In this document: positions 17,250 to 24,459 of the stretch, piece after piece
Layout of the letters: each line of letters starts with the position of its first letter
How positions within the stretch are numbered: position 1 is the first letter of the stretch
DNA from: CAZUMW01 sp964621615
Lineage (GTDB): Bacteria > Desulfobacterota > WTBG01 > CAIYCZ01 > CAIRTM01
Length of the DNA: 64,000 bases
Direction of reading: 5' to 3'
Assembly (NCBI GenBank): GCA_964621615.1
Contig: CAZUMW010000019.1
Location: 12,261-76,260, forward strand
Made by a program: the position numbers and the translations under genes
Notes under the pieces: model-generated
The model's database searches: none
Seen by the model: the letters and a program-made list of their open reading frames with translations, nothing else
Told to the model about the DNA's origin: nothing

Positions 17250-17408
17250 CGGTCCGGTAATCATATACCGATTACACGGCTCGTTAAGGAAAAGAGAACA
17301 ATTCACACAATCGAATGCATGGGCTGCGGCAGGTGTGTTACCAAATGGCTTCGCAGGCTTTTCATGCCGCGAGGGGGAGGTGTCAGGACAATAATGACAC
17401 CGCAATAA
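17250..17408 (+). pseudogene. Possible iron-sulfur protein fragment
   Basis: An open stretch of 52 codons with no start codon reads HTIECMGCGRCVTKW in its middle: the C-x2-C-x2-C part of a [4Fe-4S] ligand set, lacking the fourth Cys-Pro. It looks like the broken tail of a ferredoxin-domain gene, perhaps a relic of a duplication related to the preceding reductase. Weak evidence. Confidence 0.3.
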
Positions 17409-17499
17409 TGTTTCATGCGGATCAATACCGCCCGGAATTAAAAATAAAAGAGGGGGCGGGCACAAAGCCTTCCCCCTCAAACGCATTAAGGCAATTTGT

Positions 17500-17699
17500 T
17501 TATTGTCTCTCCCGGGGCGTACAACCCTCGCCTTCCCCGACATACGGTCGGGATCTTCGATCCGCCTTCGGCGAGATCTTTGACAGGCGAAGACGTTAGT
17601 ATGCACGCGAAGCGCAGCGTTAGTATTGTTTTTTCTTTAGTCACGCCTCGGCGGATGGTGATTCGATCCCGACATGTCGGGGTGGCGGTTCAATTACGG
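17500..17699 (+). repeat. Dispersed repeat, copy 1
   Basis: This stretch matches the reverse complement of 42192-42390. Shared blocks in the same order are TATTGTCTCT, CCCTCGCCTTC (14 nt apart in both copies), and a right block from TTTAGTCACGCCTCGGCGGA to GGTGATTC; the middle, of about 100 nt, has diverged. A perfect palindrome, CCCGACATGTCGGG (17668-17681), and a hairpin, CCCGAC/GTCGGG (17536-17552), lie inside. The right end covers the TAA stop of the rhodanese gene on the other strand. No transposase is encoded, so it resembles a MITE-like or REP-like element. Confidence 0.7.
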
Positions 17700-19520
17700 T
17701 GCGCCGGTTTCCCTGGGATTGCCGTAATATGACCATTCAAACCAGCCGCCGTCATAATTGGCCGCTTCCCAGCCCATCAGGTATGCATAAAACGTGTATA
17801 ATCCTGACCTCCAGCCGGTGCCGCAGTAAAAGTATATCTCTTTGTCAGTTGACAGCCCCGCGTCGATCCAGTCCTGCTCAACCAACGTATATGACTTCAG
17901 CGATTCAAAGTCCTCTCTTGTCAGCTCCCACCAGTCCCCGACCCAGAGAGCGGTTTTTATACGCCCCAGCTCATCGAAGTACTGGTAGTAGGAATTCGAC
18001 TCACCGATGTATTCTTCCCATGAACGGTCATCTGCAATAACACGATTGGGGGCTGTTCCATTTGCCACGGCCAGCACATCGCTTGTTGTTGCGAGATAGC
18101 GGGGGTTTCCTGAACTGTCCCCGAATGCTGCCGGCTCAGGAGCGTTCGGGGTGGTTTCGATTTCTCCGCCGTAATCGACCCATGCATCGTAGTTTCCGTT
18201 GAGCATGCGGACGTCATCAACGCCTGCAAGCAGCAGGGCCCATGCCGCCCTGCCGGCGGTCATCATGGATATATCGTCATCTGCATATACCACAACGGTC
18301 CTGTCTTTTGATATGCCCAGGGTGCCAAGGAACTCCTGGAGCTCGGGGATGGGTTTAATGTTTCCTTCCTCCGGACTCGCATAGCCGTCTCCGTATTCTG
18401 AATTGGGGCCGTTTTCGAGCGAGTAGACATCCACAAACAATGCGCCCGGTATATGGCCTGTTTCATACGCGGATCCCACATAGTCCGTCCGGTTGTCTGA
18501 ATAGCGGGGCTCATAGGATGGGTTGAGAATAACATACCCGTTTCCGGGATATGTCGGCGGATTTTCACCCTTTATCAACTTGTCCACCCACTCCGGATAT
18601 ACGAGCGCCTGATAATTTTCCATCTTTTCCATTGGCAGTGATGAATCAGCAGCCCATTCACGTATCGAGTTTGCATAATTGGAGCAGCTCTGATAGCCGA
18701 GCAGCCGAAGGGCGAAGTAGACAAAGCCGCTTCGTGTCCCGGATGAGCCGTAGGCAGCAACCTCTTTGTCGGAGGTAATGCCGCGGCTGGTAAACAGATT
18801 CAGCATTTCGTCATAGCTCAGCACCGTGCCGTTGTCCGAAGCGTAAAACCACTCATAAGGAATCTGCACAGCACCCGTAATATGACCCCCCCGGTCCTCT
18901 CCGTATATCTGCCATCCATTGTATTCTTCATCAGTCCGGGAATCGATGAGGACAAAATCGCTGCCATCGAGCCTGCTGCTGATAGAATCGCTGGTGCTCA
19001 GCACCTGATCCCGCACGGATGCGGTAAATATTTTCGGCGTCAGAGTGTTTGCAGTGGATTCCGTTTCGCGCCCTTCCAGCGCCCACAGATCCCAGCCGCC
19101 GTTCAGTATATGTACATCGCTGCAGCCCAGATATTCGAGCATCCAGAATATCCGGCCGGCAGCGCCCCTTGAGGACAGCGTATCATCATAAATGATATAG
19201 GTCATGTCACGCGTCAAGCCGGCTGCGCCGAGCTTTTCGGCAATGGCAGACGCTGACAGCAGCATGGTGCTTTCGTCGACGTAGTCATCCCACTGCAGGC
19301 TGACGGCGCCGGGAATATGTGCTGTATCGTACCCGCTTGTGCGGGCATCGATGATGACCACGCCGGACTCTTCCATGATTGTCTCAAGGAATGAACCTGA
19401 AACCAGCAGCTCTCCGTTCGGGTACTCACCCTGCGGGAAATCTATTGATGTTTTGCAGCCGGCGCAGATAAGTATGAACAACACGGCAATGGAAACCATA
19501 TTACCTTTTTGCGTTTTCAT
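17694..19520 (-). CDS. Tetra-rhodanese lipoprotein
   Basis: 608 residues. A short hydrophobic N-terminus ends in CAGC (Cys at 22), a slightly unusual lipobox, so the protein is probably envelope-anchored. Four rhodanese-like domains follow (about 40-155, 170-295, 320-455, 475-605). At the active-site loop, domain 1 has DDTLSSRG and domain 3 has ADDDISMM, both without Cys; domain 2 has YGSSGTRSG, where Cys is replaced; only domain 4 keeps CGTGWRSG with C566. Thus one catalytic sulfurtransferase domain may be carried by three inactive ones. It follows a small secreted-protein gene on the same strand (gap 34 nt), and probably moves sulfane sulfur or cyanide-type acceptors outside the cytoplasm. 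Confidence 0.85.
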   Translation of the reverse strand: MKTQKGNMVSIAVLFILICAGCKTSIDFPQGEYPNGELLVSGSFLETIMEESGVVIIDARTSGYDTAHIPGAVSLQWDDYVDESTMLLSASAIAEKLGAAGLTRDMTYIIYDDTLSSRGAAGRIFWMLEYLGCSDVHILNGGWDLWALEGRETESTANTLTPKIFTASVRDQVLSTSDSISSRLDGSDFVLIDSRTDEEYNGWQIYGEDRGGHITGAVQIPYEWFYASDNGTVLSYDEMLNLFTSRGITSDKEVAAYGSSGTRSGFVYFALRLLGYQSCSNYANSIREWAADSSLPMEKMENYQALVYPEWVDKLIKGENPPTYPGNGYVILNPSYEPRYSDNRTDYVGSAYETGHIPGALFVDVYSLENGPNSEYGDGYASPEEGNIKPIPELQEFLGTLGISKDRTVVVYADDDISMMTAGRAAWALLLAGVDDVRMLNGNYDAWVDYGGEIETTPNAPEPAAFGDSSGNPRYLATTSDVLAVANGTAPNRVIADDRSWEEYIGESNSYYQYFDELGRIKTALWVGDWWELTREDFESLKSYTLVEQDWIDAGLSTDKEIYFYCGTGWRSGLYTFYAYLMGWEAANYDGGWFEWSYYGNPRETGAP

Positions 19521-19554
19521 GGGTGGTCCTTTCTTTCTTTGTTGTGGATATTTT

Positions 19555-20010
19555 TTATTGGGTCAGCGAAAACCGTACCTGGCAGTTGTAGCTCGGAAGA
19601 TTCTGTGACAGGGCCACCCCGCAGTACAGCCACACACATCCGCAGGGCTGTTCAGGGCTTCCGATCTCGACTACCTGATCGATCATGCCCTTTGACAGGC
19701 CGATCCGGTAAATGGGAGCTGTGCCGGCGCTTGACAGGGCAGCGCCGATCATGAAAATCGTATCCCCGTCAACATCGTCTTTTCTCACCGAGATGCCCAG
19801 CGTGCCCGATCCAAGAGCGATAACGAAAAATTGCGGACAGCCCCGCGGAAACAGACGCTGCTGCCTGATATCGATTGCCCGTGTCACGCCGGGAGCAATA
19901 ACCAGCATATTGAACAGGCCGGAACCTGTTTGCGCTGCTGCCGGCGCTGACGGGAAGTACGGGAGCACAATGCAGAAAACGACAAAGAATCTAAAGAGTT
20001 TTTGCAGCAT
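19555..20010 (-). CDS. Small secreted protein of unknown function
   Basis: 151 residues with a signal peptide (about 1-27, ending PAAAQ). The mature part has five Cys, including a CGCVWLYC cluster, and beta-rich stretches (FFVIALGSGTLGISV). Not recognised. It lies 34 nt upstream of the tetra-rhodanese gene on the same strand, so the two are probably co-transcribed; the cysteines could be relevant to a sulfur-transfer partner, which is inference. Confidence 0.55.
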   Translation of the reverse strand: MLQKLFRFFVVFCIVLPYFPSAPAAAQTGSGLFNMLVIAPGVTRAIDIRQQRLFPRGCPQFFVIALGSGTLGISVRKDDVDGDTIFMIGAALSSAGTAPIYRIGLSKGMIDQVVEIGSPEQPCGCVWLYCGVALSQNLPSYNCQVRFSLTQ

Positions 20011-20841
20011 AGCATTGTTATTGTGTTTTTAATGAATTTGATCAAATTCCAAAATCACTATACCGCAGCACATCATAATACTGTCAAATTGATAGTTAAA
20101 ATACTGATCGTGGACACTATAGGTGATAGCTATTCATGATGGCCTGGGGGGTGCACGCTGCTTGTCCGTGAGGCATCCCCGCAGCCGCACATTGTCAGGC
20201 AAAGGAAAGCGGCAGGTGTCAAACCGGGAGGAGAAAATCCGCTTTTGCAGCTGTGAGCATTATCTGCCTTCAAATATCAATTTTTCAATTTCCGCCTCAC
20301 AGATTTTCAAGCCTTTTGCTTTTTTACACCGTAATCCTGCAGTCGTAGCGATAGAGCGTAAAAAATCTCCCCTACCCCCTCTTTTCCAAAGAGGGGAACC
20401 GGTTTGTCTCCTCCCTTTCGGATAAAAAAGAGGCCGGGAGGACTTTTTCGTGAATTGTAAAGCAACGATACCTGCAGGCGGAAATGCCGGACCACCCCAA
20501 ATCCCTCCTTCCGTTTGCCGTATATCTTCATTCTGTTTGTCACAATTATACTCATTTTTCCCTCATCGCCAAATGGCACAATTATAAAGGGGGGCTTAAA
20601 AAACACGGAATGTGTAAGCCCCGGAAACCCGGTTCCGGTTCATCTCCACCTGTGCGTTGAGGACCATGAGCGCCTCTGTAAAATGTAGGCTCGGACAAAG
20701 CGAAGCGTGTCCGGCGATAATGCAGAAAAAAAACCGGATTGGCCGGACGGAGCCGTGCAATGACGGCCTGCTGAGGCCCGGCTGAACGTATAGCATGTGG
20801 AATGCATGTGAGCTGCGAAATATTTGAGACCTAATCGGGCT
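20011..20841. other. Long non-coding stretch with hairpin repeat
   Basis: No convincing gene on either strand over about 830 nt between two divergent transcription units. A hairpin of 9 bp, CCCCTCTTT/AAAGAGGGG (20376-20396), resembles dispersed repeats that are common in this type of genome. The short frames present have repeat-like, low-complexity translations and no ribosome-binding sites. Confidence 0.5.
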
Positions 20842-20869
20842 TTGCTTTGAGCGGTTTTTTTTATATACT
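20842..20869 (+). promoter_or_regulatory. Promoter of the hybrid sensor/activator gene
   Basis: TTGCTT (20842-20847), 16 bp, TATACT (20864-20869). The predicted start site is about 20876, only about 8 nt before ATG 20884, which would explain why no Shine-Dalgarno is seen there. Confidence 0.5.
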
Positions 20870-20883
20870 GTTCGCAACAGCCT

Positions 20884-23800
20884 ATGCATGTATTCACTCT
20901 TTTAAAAGAAATATTTGATCCCGTTTTCGGGCAGCTGCCGGCGCCGGTTTTCCTTTTTGACTCCCGCGCCGGGCTGGTCAAGGCAAACAGGGCGTTCTGC
21001 AGCCTTGCCGGTATCCCCTCTGCCGATCCCGCCGCTTTTTCTGTCTCTTCTTTTTTTGCCGTTCTCAAAACCTACCGGTTTCCGGTCCCGGACCGCTATG
21101 TCACCGAGCTGACCGCCTGTAACGGTGACGTGGTGCCGGTTGAATTCAACTATGCTAAATTTGAGGGCGACAGCGATGCGACCCGCGGCGGCATAGCCTT
21201 TCTTAAAGACCTGCGCGACACGCGCAGGCTGCAGGAGCAGATGCAGCACATTACGGTAGTCAATGAATCCCTTGAAAAGCAGCTGGCGGGAGCGGCCCCC
21301 GATGACGGCCTGCGGGAGCGCACACAGCTGGAGCACCGGATTAATGAAGAGAAGAATTTCCTCGAGAATGTGCTCGAGTCGTGTGGAGACGCTATCGTCA
21401 TTTTCGACGGCAAAGGAACCATCACCAGAGTTAACCAGTCCTTTGCAAACATTGTTGCAAAGGAGAAACACGAGCTGATCGGCTCCACCCTGTTTGAGCT
21501 TGGCCCGGACACGGGCACCTTCACCTCAACGACCGGTGAAACCGTTGTCCTGGATCAAAGCTACCGGGATTATACCTACCGGCTGGTTGAAAGCTTTGTG
21601 CAGCTTGAAAGCGGCGGCAAAATCGAAAACTGGGAGTATTATATTTTTAATGGCAAAGGCGAAATAGTGCCGATGGATGCTACGGCGACCATACAAAAAG
21701 ATGCGGCGGGAGTCATAACCGGCTCCGTATGCGTGCTGCGTGATGTAACCGAGCGCAAAAAGGCGGAGCACGCGCTGCAGGAGGCATATCAGTTCAGGAG
21801 CCGCTTTTTTGCAAATATAACTCACGAGTTCCGCACCCCGCTCACGCTGACGATCGGCTCCCTGGAAGAAGTTCTGCGCACCCCCGGGCATAATTTTTTA
21901 CCTGCAACCGCAGAGCAGCTTGACATTGCTTTGAGCAACGCCCGGCGGCTGCTTAAGCTTATCAACCAGCTGCTTGACTTCAGTCTGCTTGAGTCGGGCG
22001 GCCAGAGCGTGTTTTACGAAAAGCGGGATATCAATAGATTTGTTTCGGCTATTCTTGATGCCTTTTCACCGATTGCGCAACAAAAGCGGATATCGTTATC
22101 CTTTGAGCCTGACAAAGCCCTTAAAGAGGCGGCGATAGATCCCGGGCGTATGGAGAAGGTTTTGTTTAACCTGATCGGCAACGCCTTTAAGTTTACGCCC
22201 CCGAAGGGGAGCATTGCCGTAGCGGTTTCTCAGGCTGAGGGCAGCGATTTGTCTTTGGGTGACTCCTGCTGCGCCGGGGCTGAGCCGGCTGAGATCGGGC
22301 GCTGTCTGGTGATCTCGGTAAATGATACCGGCATCGGCATACAGGCGAAACACCTGCCGACCATTTTTGACCGCTTTGACCGCGGCGGCATCGAAGCCTC
22401 GAGCAGCCACAGCGGCGCGGGGATCGGCCTTGCCTATGCCCGGGAGCTTGTTGAGGCGGTGGGCGGGGGTATCGCTGTTGCGAGCCGGCCAGGCAGGGGA
22501 ACCTCGTTTTCACTGTATCTGCCTATGGACGCTCAAGCAGGCGAGGCCGGAGAGGGCCCCCGCGGCGAGAACGAGGAGCTTCTCCTGGAAACCGCTGTCG
22601 AGCTGTCAGATGTCGGAAGGGAGCGCACGCTCCCCCCCCAGTCTGTAACGGGCACAAAGCCGCTGGTGCTCATTGCTGATGACAATCCGGATGTTTGCCG
22701 GTATATCGCCGGCATTATACAGGAGGAGTATGACTATGTTGCCGTGGATACCGGCAGGGGGGCGGTGCGGGCAATTCACCGGCACATGCCCGACATCATT
22801 CTGTGTGATGTCATGATGCCTGAAATGGACGGCTATGGGGTGCTGCGTCACGTAAAACAGGATCCGGGCCTGCGGCGCGTTCCTTTTGTTTTTTTGACCG
22901 CCCGTGCAGATACCGGTATGAAAGTTGAGGGCCTGCGTGAAGGCGCCGACGACTACATAGTAAAGCCGTTCAACGGGCTTGAGCTGCTGGCGCGGCTGAA
23001 AGCCCAGCTCCGCATCAGGGATCTTATGCGCGCCGACAGCGAAAAAGAAAAGACGATTACAAAGCTTACCCAGCTGCTGCATGAAAAATATCATTACGGC
23101 AACATAATCGGCAACAGCCCCTCAATGCGCAAAGTGTATCAGCTTATAGATGCCATTAAAGAAAGCGACGCAGGCGTGCTTCTGACCGGGGAAACCGGAA
23201 CCGGAAAGGAGCTGGTTGCTCATGCCATCCACCACAGCAGCATGCGCAAAGACGGCCCCATGGTATCGGTTAACTGCGGTGCGATACCCCGAGAGCTGAT
23301 GGAGCGCGAGCTGTTCGGTCATGTAAAGGGTGCCTATACCGGTGCTGTTGAAAGCCGCAAGGGCTATTTCGAGGAGGCGGACAAGGGAACGCTGTTTCTT
23401 GATGAAATCAGCGAAATGGACAGGGAGATGCAGGTCAAGCTGCTGAGGGTAATTGAGCGGGGGGAAATCATGCGCGTCGGGAGCCCTGTGCCGACGCAGG
23501 TTGATGTGCGTCTGATCCTTGCCACAAACAGGGACCTCTTCGGGGAAGTGCAGAAGGGGTCATTCCGGGAGGATTTGTATTACCGCATTCATGTCATTCC
23601 TATTCATCTGCCGCCGCTGCGGCATCGCCGTGATGATATTCCCTTATTGATCGAGCACTTTCTGAAGGATTTTGCGCAGCGGCAGGGCAAAAAACCGCCG
23701 CCCCTGCCGGGGAGCGCGATGGAGCGGTTTATGCGCTATGAATATCCCGGCAATGTCCGGGAGCTGAAACATGTTGTTGAGCGCTATTGCCTGCTGGGGG

Positions 23801-24078
23801 ATGCTGAAATGCTGTTTGACGAATCTGCCGAAGCGCAGGGTTCGGGTGAGGTGCAGCCGGTATATGAGGATCTGCTTAGCCGGCCGAACCCCCTCAAGGC
23901 GGCATCAAAGCTCGGCAAGGCCCGTTCGGAGCGCGCGCTGCTCAGTCATGTGCTTAAAAGCTGCGGCAATGACTATCCTGAAACTGCGCGGCGGCTTAAT
24001 ATCAGCCGCTCTTCCCTGTATGAAAAATTAAAAGTCTACGGCCTTCATGGCCGCCGCTGCGACCGCGAAAGGCCCTAG
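20884..24078 (+). CDS. Hybrid PAS histidine kinase / receiver / sigma-54 activator
   Basis: 1064 residues holding a whole two-component system. Two PAS-like sensor domains (about 15-100 and 150-290); HisKA with phospho-acceptor H314 in ANITHEFRTP; HATPase (about 410-550, NDTGIGI and GIGLAYA); receiver domain (about 595-710) with D642 in LCDVMMP; sigma-54 AAA+ domain (about 738-970) with Walker A G769-ETGTGKE and G816-AYTGA, the tyrosine variant of GAFTGA; and a Fis-type HTH (about 1015-1058). No membrane segments, so a cytoplasmic sensor. Kinase and NtrC-type regulator in one chain is uncommon. The likely target is the sigma-54-type promoter 215 nt downstream. Confidence 0.92.
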   Translation: MHVFTLLKEIFDPVFGQLPAPVFLFDSRAGLVKANRAFCSLAGIPSADPAAFSVSSFFAVLKTYRFPVPDRYVTELTACNGDVVPVEFNYAKFEGDSDATRGGIAFLKDLRDTRRLQEQMQHITVVNESLEKQLAGAAPDDGLRERTQLEHRINEEKNFLENVLESCGDAIVIFDGKGTITRVNQSFANIVAKEKHELIGSTLFELGPDTGTFTSTTGETVVLDQSYRDYTYRLVESFVQLESGGKIENWEYYIFNGKGEIVPMDATATIQKDAAGVITGSVCVLRDVTERKKAEHALQEAYQFRSRFFANITHEFRTPLTLTIGSLEEVLRTPGHNFLPATAEQLDIALSNARRLLKLINQLLDFSLLESGGQSVFYEKRDINRFVSAILDAFSPIAQQKRISLSFEPDKALKEAAIDPGRMEKVLFNLIGNAFKFTPPKGSIAVAVSQAEGSDLSLGDSCCAGAEPAEIGRCLVISVNDTGIGIQAKHLPTIFDRFDRGGIEASSSHSGAGIGLAYARELVEAVGGGIAVASRPGRGTSFSLYLPMDAQAGEAGEGPRGENEELLLETAVELSDVGRERTLPPQSVTGTKPLVLIADDNPDVCRYIAGIIQEEYDYVAVDTGRGAVRAIHRHMPDIILCDVMMPEMDGYGVLRHVKQDPGLRRVPFVFLTARADTGMKVEGLREGADDYIVKPFNGLELLARLKAQLRIRDLMRADSEKEKTITKLTQLLHEKYHYGNIIGNSPSMRKVYQLIDAIKESDAGVLLTGETGTGKELVAHAIHHSSMRKDGPMVSVNCGAIPRELMERELFGHVKGAYTGAVESRKGYFEEADKGTLFLDEISEMDREMQVKLLRVIERGEIMRVGSPVPTQVDVRLILATNRDLFGEVQKGSFREDLYYRIHVIPIHLPPLRHRRDDIPLLIEHFLKDFAQRQGKKPPPLPGSAMERFMRYEYPGNVRELKHVVERYCLLGDAEMLFDESAEAQGSGEVQPVYEDLLSRPNPLKAASKLGKARSERALLSHVLKSCGNDYPETARRLNISRSSLYEKLKVYGLHGRRCDRERP

Positions 24079-24131
24079 CTCTGTATGGTACGGAGTGGAG
24101 GCGCGTGAATTTGTCCAGATTTTTCGGAACT

Positions 24132-24171
24132 ATTCCTTTTTTCGGGAATTGTAATAATATTAAGTTATTAC
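24132..24171. promoter_or_regulatory. Candidate activator binding sites (inverted repeats)
   Basis: Two inverted repeats stand 120-160 nt upstream of the sigma-54-type promoter: ATTCC/GGAAT (24132-24149) and a perfect 7-bp GTAATAA/TTATTAC with 7-nt spacer (24151-24171). ATTCC recurs near 24187 and 24202. The distance suits upstream enhancer sites for the Fis-type HTH of the neighbouring activator. Confidence 0.4.
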
Positions 24172-24292
24172 AGTTTCTTAAAGCTTATTCCTCCAACAGG
24201 CATTCCATTTTTTTTGGAAAAAAGATTCTTTCCTTTTTTGCGTTAAGTTTTTAACTATTTGTAATTACTTCATAAATAAAACAATAACTTCC

Positions 24293-24308
24293 TGGCACAG
24301 TAATTGTA
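24293..24308 (+). promoter_or_regulatory. Sigma-54-type (-24/-12) promoter
   Basis: TGGCAC-AGTAA-TTGTA: a perfect -24 box with correct spacing to a -12 box differing by one base from TTGCA. It lies about 150 nt before ATG 24460 and directly downstream of a sigma-54 activator gene. Confidence 0.65.
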
Positions 24309-24459
24309 GTTAAGAACCTGCAATTCCGCTGTAGTTTATGGCGGCAAAGCAGGCTGCTGACAGCTCCGGAAAAACCGGAGCCAAACAATAATAAACGGTG
24401 TTATTGAGAACCTTTACCTGTTCTGAACAGTGATCAATTCCATTGAAGGAACAGCAGAT

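Noticed and set aside
20371..20400. Intrinsic terminator in the gap before the kinase
   Set aside because: The hairpin CCCCTCTTT/AAAGAGGGG is not followed by a T-run on either strand and is far from gene ends.
20123..20606. Short frames in the gap before the hybrid kinase
   Set aside because: Translations such as SPLPPLFQRGE come from dispersed hairpin repeats; no start signals.
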